This document shows, piece by piece, positions 47,470 through 61,843 of a stretch of 64,000 bases of DNA. Within the stretch, counting starts at the first letter, position 1, and each line of letters opens with the position of its first letter. Source of the DNA: Cryptomeria japonica (Eukaryota; Streptophyta; Pinopsida; Cupressales; Cupressaceae); contig NC_081413.1 of assembly GCF_030272615.1 (NCBI RefSeq), positions 557,841,136-557,905,135 on the forward strand, in the 5' to 3' direction. A model generated the notes under the pieces. That model ran no database searches and had not been told where the DNA came from. It was given only the letters and a program-made list of their open reading frames with translations. The position numbers and the translations under genes were made by a program.

Positions 47470-50400
47470 CTAAGAAGCCCATCCTGAAGTAGACACCTGT
47501 TGCATCCCAAGCAAAGCTCGCAAATGAAGGAACTTGCTTTCGGTGAAGGGTTTGGTGAAGATTTTTACAGTCTTCTCCAATGTAGAATAATACTTAAGAT
47601 GAATGATGCCTTCCTGAATCAACTCTTGAATGTAGTGCATGTGTATCTCAATGTGTTTCGTCCTCTGGTGATAACCTGGATTTCTTGAGATATGTATAGC
47701 ACCCTGATTATCACAAAAGATGATGGTAGGCTTTCTAACTGGAATTCTAAACTTAGTGAGAATATTTTGAAGCCAAATAGCCTCAGTGGTGGCATTAACT
47801 GCTCGTCGATGCTCAACCTATCTCGATGAAAGAACAATTGCACATTACTTCTTTCTCAATCAACAAACTAGACTAGAATCAAGTGAGAAGAAATACCTTG
47901 AAGTAGACTTGCGATCCTGAGAATCACTTACCCAATTTGAATCTATATATCTGACCAAATCAATATCCATGCCTACTGCATACTGAATTCCATAATTGTG
48001 AGTACCCTGAATGTAGTAGAGAATCCAATTAGCTGCTTTCCAATGAAACTCATGTGGCTCCTGCATGAATCTAGAGACCATGCAAACAACATATGAAATA
48101 TCGGGTCTCTTATGAGTCAAGTAGATGAGGTTCCCAACAAGCTATCGGTATAAAGTTCCATCAACCAAGGGTGAAGAGCACTTAGCCTCAAGTTTGACCC
48201 TTGACAAAAATGGAGTAGGTGCAGGCTTACAATCAACCATGCAAAATCTGGAGAGCATAGCAAGTCCATACTTTTGTTGTCCAAGGAAGATACGCCAAGA
48301 TGACTGAGTGATCTTAATCCCCGATAAGTAATACAAAAGACCCAAGTCTGACATCATAAATCTATCATGTAGAGAAGTTTTCATTGCCTTGATGGTCGAT
48401 GAGTGACTCCCTGTGATCAACAAATCATCAACATAGAGAACTAGAAATGTGAGAGTATCATCCTATTGGAGAATGTATACATTTGGATCATAATGGTACC
48501 GAGTGAAACCAATTGTCAGAAGGAAGGAGTCCATATTGGCATACCAACCTCGAGGAGCATGTTTAAGGCCATAGAGAGACTTTTGAAGTTGACACACAAG
48601 TGAAGGATCCTAAACAAACCCCTGTGGCTGCTCCATGCAGATTTCCTCCTAAAGGTCACCATGAAGAAACACACTCTTCACATCCATCTGATTAACTTCC
48701 CAACGATGAGTTACAGTTATAGCAAGGACAAGTCAGATGGAATTCATCTTAGCAACTAGAGAAAAAGTCTTAGTAATCAACCCCTGGAACTTGGGAAAAA
48801 CCTTTTGCTACCAAGCAAGCTTTATACTTATCAACTAATCCATCTGCTGCAAATCTTGTTTGATAGATCCACTTGCATCAAACAAGTTTCCTTCCCTTAG
48901 GAAGAGGAACTAAATCCCATGTGTGATTCCTTCCCAAGGAATTAAACTCTTCTTGCATTGTAGCATCCCACCTGGGAACACTTGAAGCTTCTCAAAAAGA
49001 CTGTGGATCAGAAGCTGAAGCAATGAAGAGATGTGGAGCTTGTTGAAATTGTGACCTAGTTCTTCTAGCATCTGATGGATCAACAAGCCTATCTCCTACT
49101 GACTCAAATTTTTGTCAAGCCCAAAGAGGCACTGAGGCTAGAGAGTCTGGTGGAGAATCATCAACCTCTGAATGATGACTATGAGAATAATGTGAATCCT
49201 CATCATCACTGTCACCATATGAAGTGGAGGAAGAAGACTCATGAGGATTAGGAGGATTAAGATCTTGAAAAGAACTGTCATCATGATGCAATGTCTCCAA
49301 TGTGATAGTGGATGGAGAAGTCATATGAGAAGAATTAGAAGAACTCTACTCAAAACAAACACTCCTCTCAATGAACAACTCATGTATAGAGGGATGGAGA
49401 AGTCTATACCCTTTGACATCATCTGGATACCCAACAAATATGCAAGGCTTGCTTTGTGGATCCATAGCCTTGTATTTCTCTACTAGAATGTGGGCCCATG
49501 TAAGAGAACCAAACACTCTGAAGTGCTTAACTATAGGTTTCCAACTTTGTGAGGAACTCATTTTTGGATGTAACATGCACAGTTGACGACCTCTGCCCAA
49601 TACTGAGGTGCCAAAGAATTGGAGTGAATCATACAATTTTCCATCTCCATCAAAGACCTATTCTTGTGTTTTGCGACACCATTCTGCTAATGACTGTATG
49701 GAACTGTGTGCTGCATATTGATAGCTTCTAAAGCACAAAACTCTTCAAACTAATTATTAACATATTCCCCCCCATTATCTGTACACGAAATCTTGATGAA
49801 CTTCCCATATTGTTTCTCTACAAAAGCTTTGAAATCTAGAAATTTCTCAAATACCTCATACTTTTCTTTGAGAAAGTAAACCCATGTATATATGGAAATG
49901 TCATCAATAAAAGTCAAGACATATCTAGCCCTGCTGAAAGATGGTTGTGGAAATGGTCCTGCCAAGTCACTATGTACCAACTCCAATAGTTGTGTAGCTT
50001 TTCATGCTTTGTCTTTATCATACTTCTGCTCTGCATGCTTACCAAGAATACATACCTGGCAAACTCCATCAGAAAATTGAATAGAAGACAACCCCGAAAC
50101 CATGTCCTATTGACTGAGTTGTTGCAAGTAGCAGTAGTTCAAGTGGCCAAATTGTTGATGCCATTAAAAACTCACCTCATCTACATGAGTGAGTAAAACT
50201 ATCGAAGAAGAGTCAGGAACAAAGTGAAAAAACTGATATAATCTAGAATGATGATCTGCTTTACCCACAACAACAGTAGACCCATTATGCATTTCACTGA
50301 TTACCACTGTATCTGTGAACTCAACTCTCTTGCCAGAACAATGTGTGTGATCTAATAAATAGATAGGAGATTAGTTGATCCTTTCGTTTCCCCTTATTCT
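47470..50400 (-). pseudogene. Copia pol (integrase, reverse transcriptase, RNase H), broken
   Basis: Parts in order on the minus strand: GAG-pre-integrase (WHQQFGHLNYRYLQQ near 50120-50165, CQVCILGKHAEQKYDKDKA); integrase core (HSDLAGPFP and SCTDNGGEYVNN, 49750-49986; then QNGVAKHKNRSLMEMENC); a link region (49115-49636, GYPDDVKGYRLLHP); reverse transcriptase (DLGLLYYLSGIKI, 48142-48423; LVGNLIYLTHKRPDISYVV); and RNase H (YIDSNWVSDSQDRKSTS, 47860-48120; then FCDNQGAIHISRNPGYHQRTKHI). The end is LLGMQQVSTSG with a stop at 47470-47472. Many stops and several frameshifts separate these, including a TAG where the second-last Gln before QNG is expected in the integrase. The reverse-transcriptase catalytic segment near 48430-48900 is split between frames. 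It is not functional. Confidence 0.9.
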
Positions 50401-50510
50401 TATCCATTTCCTTAGAAGATCCTTTTGATGAACTCTGTTTGACTAAATCAAGCACCTTAATATTATTCTTTTCAAGAAGATGTGAAAGGTGATCAATTTG
50501 TTTATTTAAA

Positions 50511-50557
50511 CACTTGTGTTCATCATGACCAAGCCTCTTACAATAAGAACACTTTAC
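50511..50557 (-). other. Gag zinc knuckle (copy 2)
   Basis: The motif CSYCKRLGHDEHKC has the spacing CX2CX4HX4C, the nucleic-acid-binding knuckle of retroelement gag proteins. It is preceded by a Lys-rich stretch. Confidence 0.9.
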
Positions 50558-50941
50558 CTTCTCCTTCTTAGGTTGTTCACCTTTTGATGAAGAGGTCTGA
50601 TTATCTACTTTTTAAGTAGTAGATTTATGATATTTCTTCTTCTCTCCTTGGTTCTTTTGTTTCTTATCTTGCTTACTAGACCCTTTATGTTCTTTTGTGC
50701 CTTTATTTACAGCTAAGGCATGTGACTTAAAGAGTTTTATTGCACTCATTTGAACCAATTTATCCTACTCCCTGGTGAATTTTGCAACAAATTCATCTAG
50801 AAAAGACATTTTGAATTTGGTACCTAGGGCATATTTCATAGCATAGAATGTAGAAACAAACACTGAATAGTTAGGACCAAGCTTAGAAAGAATACTCAAG
50901 ATCGGTTGCTTATCATCTTTTCTAGTTCCACACTATTCCAA

Positions 50942-51328
50942 CTACAGTCTTACAGACTTAATTTTAGTGAATAAGTCTTGTATAGTATCAAAATTGGTTG
51001 GATTCAACCCTATGAGTTCATTCTCCAACTGATGACCTTTTAGCTCATCCTGCTTACCAAAGAGGTTTTCCAAAGTTGTCCACACTGCATTCGGTGTAGT
51101 GGCAGATTCAATATGAAAAAGAAGGTTAGGAGAGACTGACATACATAGATTACCGAAAGCTTCATCACATTTATTAAAATATTTAATCTTTTCTGAAGCA
51201 TCTTGAGATTCACTTTCAAGTCCCATAGTAACATGATGATATCCATGTCTTTTCAGATATATTATCATCTTAGATTTCCATTCAAAGTAATTATATGGTG
51301 TTAAAAGTGAAACTATAGATGCATCCAT
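50942..51328 (-). pseudogene. Copia gag, N-terminal part (copy 2)
   Basis: Open from an ATG at 51328 (MDASIVSLLTPYNYFEWKSK) through VWTTLENLFGKQ to a TAG after VRL. Reading on in the same frame gives a second TAG three codons later and then a recognisable gag continuation (KYALGTKFKMSFLDEFVAKF), so both stops are nonsense mutations, each at an expected Gln. The N-terminal 40 residues match the DUF4219/UBN2-type start of Copia gag. A third stop lies before the zinc knuckle. Confidence 0.88.
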
Positions 51329-52371
51329 GATAGCATAAAAGAAGATTGCAAAGAATCAAGAAAAGTGCAAGAAAGAAGACACAAGAGACACCCCCCCTTT
51401 CCACTAGTCTAAAAAATCAGCCCCCCACCTCCAAAAATATAAAAAAATATTACAAGGTTGGCATTTTATAATTAGTGCGTCTACAAGGCCTTTTATCAGA
51501 TTACAATGCTTTTAAGGCTCCAATGGCCAAAAATAGAAATTTTCAATACATGTAGTTTTGAGACAAGATCTGAAAAAATTAGCCTTATAGCTGCTCAATT
51601 CATCTCAATACCTTTCCAACAACTATTAGTTTTTTTAAAACGGAGTTGTGAGGTGAAAGATATGACCTATTCAAGCACAAAGAAGCAGTTGATACAACCT
51701 AAAATATCTAATGGAAAAATTATAGAATTTTTCAATGAGACCTGCAGTAATGGAGAGTGCTCATTCCATCTTTCCGTCAAGTATTCATTTGCAAAAATCC
51801 GACACCCGAGGCAAAAGTTATGCAAGTTTTAAGAAAGGTTGTTGAATTTGCCTGCTAGAAAAACGGATTAGACCCTATTAAATCTCAATTTCTGCAAAAA
51901 ATATTAATTTTCTGGGAACACCATTACAAACCCCCAAAAAATTCAATGCTCGAAAGAAAACCCATAAATCGTTTTTCCTACAAATGAACGGAAGTTAGAA
52001 ATATAAAGCTAAAATAAAAATAGCTCCAGTAAAAAGATTTCACTCTAATTTTTTTTATTGTGTCCTCCAAACTCTTATTTTAATGAAGTAAAAGTCACTT
52101 TTGACTTTCTCAAGCCTTCTGGACAATTTGGAAATGCTTATTAAGCTTCCAATATTACCAAAAAAATGCAATCACCCAGATCTTATAAGAACACATACAT
52201 ATAAAACCAGATTTAACTAGAAGCTATTTTTCTTTACACTGTTCTGATTCTCTAGGTCACACGAGAATGCAGAAGAAGAGCATACTTGGTTTGTAAGGAA
52301 ATTATTAGCTATGTAAAAGTCTCAAAACTCTCAAATAAAAAAAAACAACAATGAGCTATACTAGACAACAC

Positions 52372-52384
52372 GACTTTGATACCA
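52372..52384 (-). other. Copia primer-binding site (copy 2)
   Basis: Minus-strand TGGTATCAAAGTC abuts the 5' LTR. It differs by one base from the start of the initiator-Met-tRNA complement TGGTATCAGAGC. The copy-1 site is 2288-2300. Confidence 0.85.
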
Positions 52385-53018
52385 TGTTAGATTCTACGAG
52401 AGGCGACAATAGAGTCAAGATCTGATGTCGATTGTAGATCACATCCAACTCCAAACAACAGATGGTCAAAGATCAAAATAGTTGAATGAAGATAAATATG
52501 ATATGAGAGAAAAAAAAATAGAGATAGAAGAGAATTTTGGAGAAGACTCTCACCGAGCAATCAATGAACTAGTGAAGGTGAGAGTATAATACTTATTATG
52601 TAGAAAAATAAAAGAATATACATCCAAGAGGTGCATTAAATCCTATTCCCCATAAAAAAAGTGAGAGGTTTTACCTTCTTGGTAAATTCCAAAACATGTG
52701 GCATAACCTCCTTACATGAAGACAAGAAAGGAGTTGAGAAAGTTGGCATATAAGGCCAAAAGAGGGTGAGAAACCCAACTACCTCATAACCCACTTAGGA
52801 AATGACAAAATAGTGGTTATGAGAGGTGGCACAAAAAGCTAAAAGAGGGTGTGTAACTCAACTACCCATGTGAGGTGGAGAGTTACACATGTGGTTGAAG
52901 TATTTTACCACGTGTCCTCATATTAACCACTCCTAATAACCCAAGCAAGCTTAATAAAATATGTGTAGGACAAGTAAATACTCCCTAACATAAGGAAAAT
53001 AAAAATCCTACACTAACG
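52385..53018 (-). repeat. Copia 5' LTR (copy 2)
   Basis: 634 bp, TGTTAGATTCTACG to CCTACACTAACG, nearly identical to 2301-2934, including the terminal A-to-G change, which therefore predates the long duplication. Confidence 0.92.
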
Positions 53019-53830
53019 GAAACATGATAGAGATAAGAAGTTGCAGCTAAAACTAGACAATATAGAAAATCATATCAATAAATTTTATGAAAAAAATCAT
53101 AGAGGAAAAGGAACAATCAATGATTAGATGGAAAATAAAGGAAGAATGTCTTCATGTTAAGTACATCATCAAATATGATGAGCATACACAAAGAAAGGTG
53201 AAGGTTGTTGACTAAGGAGGTTCAATCGAAGCTTAATTTGGAAAGATGATTCCAAACAAACACAACCAAAACTATTCAATTGAGTGTTATTTTCATATTT
53301 TGAGCAAAGGGTGTCCTAAGACAAAATATCCAGAATATAATAATTTTTTAAAATAATATAATAGTTTATTATCTTTAGTGAGTGTTCCTAAATTTTCTTA
53401 GACACATTAGTCAATAAATAGTTGATGGGAATGGGTAAATTATTTTTCTAAGGTGAAAAACAAGATTTACAAGAAAAAGTCCTTTATCCATTATTTATCA
53501 CATAACCAGTACAAGTCCTTTATCCACCACTCATCTCATCATACTATCCTAGGATATACTCTATATCATTGTGGATATAATGTCACTTTATTGAGGTGTC
53601 TTAACTTAATTGAAGTTAATCTCATGTTGCAATAAGTGCATATCGGTGTTTGTGTCACACAAGTGTTATATTCCTTGCTAAACAACTTCTCAAAAAAAGA
53701 TACTATTAGCCTACAATAGATCTTTATGTCTATGAGTATGTTAAGAAATGTCTCCCCTATTAGCAACATGGAGACTTGATACATGTTGCATCACAAGATC
53801 TATATCCTATTGCTACACCATAGGCTTTCT

Positions 53831-54919
53831 TGTTTGGAAATGAACATGTTCAATACCAATTATTGTGAAGATCAATCTATATCTAATAAAGTAATCAAAG
53901 GATGAGATACAAGACTTGGATAGCTACAACATGAAAATCTGAAACTCATCTACAAATCTGAAAATTAAGTTGCCTTAATTTTGGAAAATCAAGATTAGAA
54001 CATTCTTCTTAATGATGCCAAAAATTACCCTGTAAACCATGCTTAACAAACCTATCTTATGTGAACTTATAACATCAATATATAATGATTGACATCAGCA
54101 TAAGATAGTAGAAACAAGGCATATATCAACAACATAACATCCACACATAACACAAGATTTGCATTGAGAAATCCTTGCAACAAAAAACTCCACTAAGAAG
54201 AGAGGACAAGCTTGCATTATCAATAATAAAAGTTCTTACAATACAATCACTTTCATTATCCTCTCTTCTTCCACTATAGTAGCACCTATGTACTTGTGTA
54301 CAACCTCCTTATGCCTTTTGTTCATCCTTTGTTCCTACAAAGAAATATACATTCAACTATTACACATATTCTACGCCCAAAAGGCTAAATTTACAGAATT
54401 GCAAGAGCTCCAAAACCACCAATAAAGATGCCTAAATAAGCCTCTTCATTCCTCACGACCACCACCCTTCAAATGCCTCCACAAAACTTGAAAAGATACT
54501 AATTTAGATTATAATACTTTCCCCCCAACTTAGGCGCCCATACTTGTAAGATAAACATTATATTAAATGTAATAAATGACCAAATACCAAGAGACACTTG
54601 TTGCCTCTTCCATTCTCCCACTTGGAGAAGCTCATGGGTCACTCTTATCCCACTTGCTTAAGCCATTAAATATCTTATTCTAGATGTCCATAAGTGGGGA
54701 AAACAAATATTAAATAATTGTGTTCACAACCCACTTTTACTGCTGCTAGTGGAACCCATCACCCCTTATGAATTATAAATAACTGAGAGCATTAAATATT
54801 GGAGCATTAAACATTGAAAATAATTTTCACAATACATCCTAAGTGCCTTAGGACACTTTAAAAGGGTGTTGGAACCATGTCATAGTATTTACAAGGTAGA
54901 TGACATCTTAATCCTAACA
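53831..54919 (-). repeat. 3' LTR of the LARD-like element (copy 2)
   Basis: TGTTTGGAAATG to CTTAATCCTAACA, 1,089 bp, partner of 3747-4835. Confidence 0.8.
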
Positions 54920-57767
54920 TTCTTCCACTTGACATCATACATTGTTAATACATCAATAGGAATCATTAACAAGGGAAAAATAAACCCTTACCTATCCACA
55001 TACCATATTAATCTTCACCAAGCTCTCATGCTCCAACAAGACACCTACAAAAGCAACCATGACAACCACCATCAAGCAAAATAAACTCCTCACATCCTCC
55101 AACATGCCACATATGAAAGAAAAAAGGAACATGCCAAGGTGAACCATGCCAACTATCACTAAAACCTACACTAGTCTCTACATGAACATAAGCATCAAAT
55201 TGAAATGATAACAAAGGCTTTGAGTAACTACCTTACTCATACCACCTGTAATAGAAACCACAACAAATTACAATTGATCCAAGATAACCACACATTAAAC
55301 CAAGGTAAACCAACATAGATAGAAGTACATGCAATCAACATATCAACTCTAAATTGACAATCAAGTCTCTATTTATCCAAACTCTTATCTCAAAGCAATA
55401 TACCAATGCACAAATGACCATAGACAAGGCCAACTAATTTTTTTTACATCACCACTAACAATCTTGTGGATAAAGAGAGTCCACATATGACTCATCCCAC
55501 TACAATTGAATAGGTGATTAAAGCTCACATAACTACATAACTTGCAAATCCAAATCTAATGAAACATACAAAATCATCATCACATTAGTAACCATCAAAC
55601 CAAGATATCATAGAGTATAATAAGACATATGTCCAAGATCTCTCATTGCACAAGTAATGTCAAATCTAAAAAATCTCAAAGCGTATCAAGCCTATCTCTA
55701 GTACTTCACACAGAGGATGTGGCTAACTCCTCTATTACATAGTGTCAAGGAGACATACACTAATCTCCAAATCCTACAACCAAAAAATGTTGCAATACCT
55801 CTCTCATCATCAGTCTCCATAGCTCTCCCAAGTTCTTCACACTCAACCATGCCAATACAAATATCCAAGAATAAGAATAAGACCAAAGAGAGAACCCACA
55901 AATCAAACCATATCCTTGTTCCAACTAATATCTACCAATATGTGTAATGTAAGATCTCCTTCACCACTCCCAAACTAAAATGATATCAATAACCAACATT
56001 TAAATCAATTGAAATATGGTAACAATAGACATAAACCTCTCATACCAAAGGTGGATCAAACAAGCCAACCATTCCCACAATAAAGAGAATCATGCCCAAA
56101 GCCACAAACCATTTCTTGTACCTTTCCAAATAAGTCCTAAAAAAATATATCCATATCTTAAGACCAACAACAAGGAGAACAATAAAAATCCATAAAACCT
56201 TGCATCTTCTTCTCAAAATTTCCTCAAAAATTTTATATTCAAGACCAGTTCTAATGAAAAATAAGATAGAAAATAAAGAGTGCATTTAATAACCAAGCGT
56301 GTAATACCTCTTAGTTCATTCACATGTCGAGTATACCGATTTGAAAACAAGATTGTCATGGGCTCACAACACCAAGCAATAAAAGATAACAATAAATGAC
56401 AATCTTCTCTTCAGGTCTATAATGGATTCACATTCATAACTAGGTGTAGCCTCCTTGGTCTTCTTTCTAAAATCCTCATCAAATAGTAACCATCTCAACA
56501 CATGATCCCAAAAAAATTGAGATCTCATAGCCTCACCCAACTCTCTCTAGTTTCTATGAGCATACACCAATCAATCCATACTAACATCAAATACAACCCT
56601 ACAAAATCATCAAGCTCCAAGCAAATGATTATTACTCAAAATCAAAGAGAACCATGAACACCTTACCAAAGACTCAAGAGTTATCCATGGCACCAAGATG
56701 TCACCATTTCCAAACCACATGAATATAACCATCCATCATCAAATGATGGATCCACATTACTACCAAATCTCCCATTGAGCCATGTAACCAATCTCTCTAG
56801 GCATAATGGCAACCATATCCTAATTGAAGATCCTCTATAACCCCAATATAATCAAAGAAATCAATCAAGAGCTCCCAAATGGAAGATTCAAACCGTGGTC
56901 CCTAAACCAAGAAGATACAACTACACATCCTTTGTCAATAGAACCAAAGATGTCAAAATATAACTGCAATCAATGTCCATTACAAAACATCATCTATCTT
57001 CTAATTAAAGATTATCCATGGCTCATAGCATAATACAACAACAACAACTTAGAACCAAAATACTAAAACAAAAAAGATAAAATAAATTATATGACTGCAT
57101 AAAGCTCCCATTGAAAGTGATACCAAGCTATGCATGGCATCATGAACAACATCATTATTAAAACTCCACTAAAAGTGAACAAAGCTTTGCATGCACCATA
57201 ATCTACTACTAAGATTCAAATGAACAACTATACCACGTACTCCCAAATAATCCTTTTCTCACTACAATCAAAGTACCAATGTAGTAATGGCGACCAACAA
57301 TAAGGCCTACCAAACCGCATCCTCATCAAACAATTTACAAGATCAACACATATGCAACATCTCAAAGAAGAAATACACAATTAGTGCTCCAATCTCAAAT
57401 AACTGAAAGATTCATCCCCACATTAGTATCATCCATTAAAAATATAATAAGGTATAACATGTGGATTTCCAACACTTACACACCAAAATCAATGCTAGAT
57501 CTAATTTGTCAAACAAATCCACATAATAGTAACCATAGATTAATAAGAACCTTCCAAGTAGCCATGCAAACTTGTAATTGTCTTCATCTAGAACAATCAG
57601 AATCCAATCTTACCATAGATTTTAGTTAAAGTGTAAAACTTGCAAAACCATCTCTATATATTTGAAAATTATTTAAACATCGAGACATTCACATTATACA
57701 TGTCATATAAACAATGAAAATATCACATATCTACAAAACCCAAAAACTAAAAACAAGAGATCGTTGT

Positions 57768-59903
57768 TGTATACACCTAAAATTGGTCTGGAGATAATTA
57801 ATTAAATACATAGTGATTTAATTAATAAACCTTCCTAATTAATTAAATACGTTGTGATTTAATTAATTCCCCTTTTATTCTTCTACTTTTAAATAAATCT
57901 AAGGATTTATTTATATAGTTCATTTCAATATTCCCCTTGATTAATTAATCTCAATAAATTAATTTCCCCCCATTAAATTCATTTCTCCTATTCTTATAAT
58001 TAAATAAACAAATTAAATCATTTGTTGGATTTAATTATCCATTCCCAATTATTTGAATTTTTAATTCAAATGAGCACATGGCTCCTAACTTTAACCACCT
58101 AGCCTAACCACGCCCTAACCTAACCCATTTAGTCTAACCCTGTGTCTAACCAACCCTATACCCTCCAACCTGCACATCCTAACCTCTTTCCAACCCCTTT
58201 GGAGTGTTCACCCTCTCTTGCTGACACATGGCACTTTGGACACATGTTTTATACCCCTTGACACTTACCCTCTCATGGGAAATTTGTTGAAAATTCTTGG
58301 ATGCTTGTCACCCTAAGGATGACATGTGTCCCTCCTTCCAACCTCTTTTCCAACTTCTCCATCCTTAGCCCTTGATATCTCCAAATTGGATCATGACCGT
58401 CTATTCCTGCCACCTCATCTTTGGTGTTGAAAGTCCTATAAAAGCATCTCATTTTCAATCAATCAGACCCTAGCACTTAACTTAATTTTGTTGGTATTTT
58501 GATGATGTTTAGTTGTGATTATCATTGATGGACACACACTTATTTTATGTATGAGTTATTCTCAACCAGTAGTTGTTCCAACTGGTATTGTATGTCATTA
58601 TATGTATAGTCTTTGTTTGTTGAAGACCTCAAGACATCAAGCGGTCCAAGGACCCCTCGCGATAGTTAATTTCTGATCGGAACACTATGTTCCAGTTTAC
58701 CAGTCTTTGTTTATCAGTTATCAGTATACTGTGTTAAACCAATATAATTGTAAAGTGTGATGAGTTATCATCCACCGACACTTTGGTGGTGTTTCTGTGT
58801 CGCGTTACTGAATATGTCTAGATGCACTGTACCTAGGAAATTGTAGTCTAATCTTATTGGACTGGCATGAAATTAGGTTCCTATATGAGGACATCATGTC
58901 TAGGGTTTTAAGTTGTTGATATGTGCAAGAGTTGGAGAGAAGATTAGGTCTGTGCAAGAAAAGGTATCTCATGATAGAGATTGAGAGTGCAAAATAAAGA
59001 AGGTTGAAGTAATGCTAGGATGCATTAACAAGGAGCTATCAAGGATCTAATCAAGCATTTTGTGCTACTGTCTAGATCATTCACTTGTTGATAACTAATC
59101 TCTTCAACAAGTCTGAAACCCTTATCTGGGTACGCCCAGCCAAGCCTATTGTAAATCCTCTAACAAGGTGATTTACAGTTTCGATCTGAAATCCTCTAAC
59201 AGGGTACTCTTCAATATGATTTATCTCCTAACAAAGATCTAGATTCTGAACAGGATTCATTCTGGTGAAGAACATTGTAAGGCCTTAACCAGTCTATTTA
59301 CTATTCTGCACATAGTGGACTTGTGAGTTTTACTCACCGTGGTTTTTCCCATTTGGGTCTCCACGTCAAAACATCTTGTGTTATGGTGATTGTGCTTTTG
59401 TGGGTGAATGCTTTATTTTCAATTTGGCTTGTTTGTGTTGTAACCAATTTATTGTTTAAACTGCTACACTGGTCTGTAGTTAAATGACTTGAGAATTTGG
59501 TTAAGTTTTTGGATATACTAATTCACCCCCCTCTTAGTATTCATCAAATTTTTTAATTGTTACTCTCTTCAAATCAATATTTATCATTTCTAGTAATTAG
59601 CATTTAGAACACCATTTTAGCATAATCTTAGTATCACATCACATCAATCTTGCATTTATCATAAATCATGTAGCTACTCATATATTAGGTAGTCATTTTA
59701 ATGGTCATGGTGCTTGCTGAGAGCCACATCTATTGATCTTCAAAATCCATGGGATTAGGGGAAGATGAGACATCACCAAGACGGCAAAGTTTGAATTTCT
59801 AAATCTTAATTTGTTTTATATTTCAATACTTGTCTCATTTATGCTTTGTTTGAATGCTTTTCACACTATTAGTCATATAGTTGCAACTCAACAAGAAAGG
59901 ACA
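57768..59903 (+). repeat. Nested LTR (copy 2), interrupted by a solo LTR
   Basis: TGTATACACC to AAAGGACA with GTTGT on both sides (57763-57767 and 59904-59908), as in copy 1. Confidence 0.55.
58489..59546 (+). repeat. Solo LTR inside the nested LTR (copy 2)
   Basis: TGTTGGTATTTTG to GTATTCATCA with AATTT on both sides (58484-58488 and 59547-59551). Confidence 0.85.
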
Positions 59904-60436
59904 GTTGTCTAGGAGCTTAAACCATATGAGACATGCCATCTCCACAACTCACAAAGAGGTTAGTGGCTTATCTTCCAATACTTTCATGTAATCATGGGCT
60001 AAAAACATGAACCCAACATAAGAACTTCATTCCATAATCCAAGCAATCAATGCATCTCCATGTGACTAGTATGTCAATACCCATCCAACATCAACACCTT
60101 CTCATTGCACATGACCACAAGGTAAAGGAACAAGACCACCAAACAAGAGGATACACACATATTATCAAATAAGTGCTTTAGGTTACCAAACCATAACTGA
60201 CTCCATAAAGATCTATAAACATAAGCTTCAAATGCTTGAAATAGATCATCTTGATAATATCCATGGTTGCCAATCTCATACATTTGCAAAACAAAAATCA
60301 CAAAAGATTCATTATAGCCCCAAAATCCTTTCAACAACCTTTATCTCCTCATAAATGATCCCCACAATATTTTCATGCTAAGAAACCAAAAATAGATTAA
60401 TAACTAGTACCTGTAACCTTAAATTCTGATACCAAA

Positions 60437-61238
60437 TGTTGGGAAATAAATAGGTTCAATACCAAATATTGTGAATACCAATCTCTATCCAATAAAATAA
60501 TCAAAGGATGAGATACAAGGCTTGGATAGTTGCAACATGAAAATCTAAAACTTATATGTGAATCTAAAAAATAAAGTTTCCTCAATTGTGGAGAACCAAG
60601 ATTAGATCCTTTTTTTCATGATGCCAAAAATTAGCTTGTAAACCATGCTTAATAAACCTTTCTTATGTGAACTTCTAACAACAATAAATAATGATTAACA
60701 GATCAACATAATATGAAAGAAATAAAGCATAAATAAACAAAATAATATCCACACATATCACAAGATTTACATGGAAAAACCCTTGCGATAAAAAACCTCC
60801 ACCAAGAAGGAAGGACAAACTTGCATTATCAACAATAAAAGTGTTTACAATACAATCAATTCCATTCCCCTTTTTTTCCTCCACCATAGTATCATTTATG
60901 GACATGTGACAAACCTCCTTATGCATCTCATTGGTCCTTTGTTCCTATAGAGAAATCTACATTCAATTGTTACACATATTCTACACCCAAAAGGTTGAAT
61001 TTATAGAACAACAAGAGCTCCAAAACCACCAATAAAGATGCCCAAATAAGCTTCTTCATTCCTCATGACCACAACCCTTGGAATTCCTCTAGGAAACTCA
61101 AAAAAATATTGGTTTATCTTCCAATACTTTTCCTCCAAATTAGGCATCCATACTTGCAAGTTAAACATTACATTGAATGTAATAAATGACTAGATACCAA
61201 GAGATACATGTTGCCTCTTCCATGATCCCACATGGAGA
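60437..61238 (-). repeat. 5' LTR of the LARD-like element, truncated (copy 2)
   Basis: It begins TGTTGGGAAATAAATAGG and matches copy 1 until CATGATCCCACATGG, where it jumps to the sequence found at about 11456 in copy 1. The lost segment is about 255 bp; a short shared AGAG marks the junction. Confidence 0.75.
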
Positions 61239-61737
61239 GTTATATTAAAATTTTATCACCCAACTAATTGGAAAAGAGTTTAGTTGTAACTCTTTTACTA
61301 TAAAATTAATTTTATTGCTGTGCAAAAACATATGGCAATATGCATCAAGAAGAATTGGAATGATTAATAATTGAACTGTTCATAAATTCCTCAACCTCTA
61401 CCTTCTAACTCACTACTTTTTATCTAGTCAAATTTTGTTACATACAACTCCTTCATTATGGAAAATTTCTTAAAAAAGAAATTGGGTATCTTTCCCATTC
61501 ATTTCGTCTTTCTAGATCATTTTTGAAAAACAAAATTTCATTAACAAGCAAGGAAGATATGTCCATTTTACTAAAACTTTTTTTTGATTTTTTCTATGCA
61601 CTTCTAGTAGTGGCTACATGTTTACAACTTTGAATGTGTTTTTCTTCTTTTCACCCACATGAATGAATCAATCCTTCCAAAAACAAGTTAATCCTTCCAC
61701 AAATACTCAACATTTAATTACTACCACTCACTATAAT

Positions 61738-61843
61738 ATACAAATGTGTATCAATCATCATTAATCATAGTCAATGCTTCATGGAATTAAATACAAATGT
61801 GTATCAATCATCATTAATCATAGTCAATGCTTCATGGAATTAA
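61738..61843. repeat. 53-bp tandem duplication (copy 2)
   Basis: Same pair of units as 11958-12063. Confidence 0.88.

Larger units (their letters stand above)
46802..53018 (-). mobile_element. Full-length Copia retrotransposon, decayed
   Basis: Complete structure on the minus strand: 5' LTR 52385-53018, primer-binding site 52372-52384, gag-pol remnants 51328 to 47470, polypurine tract 47348-47360, 3' LTR 46802-47347. Flanks are GAAAT (46797-46801) and GAAAC (53019-53023), a 5-bp target duplication with one change. Domain order gag, zinc knuckle, GAG-pre-integrase, integrase, reverse transcriptase, RNase H is that of Copia. Everything right of about 50085 is also present at the start of the window. 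The two LTRs differ by more than ten per cent by eye, so the insertion is old. Confidence 0.93.
53831..61238 (-). mobile_element. LARD-like LTR element (copy 2)
   Basis: Same structure as 3747-11312: left LTR 53831-54919, interior without genes, primer-binding site just left of 60437, right LTR from 60437. Here the right LTR starts TGTTGGG (copy 1 has TGCTGGG) and is cut by a deletion at about 61238. Confidence 0.75.
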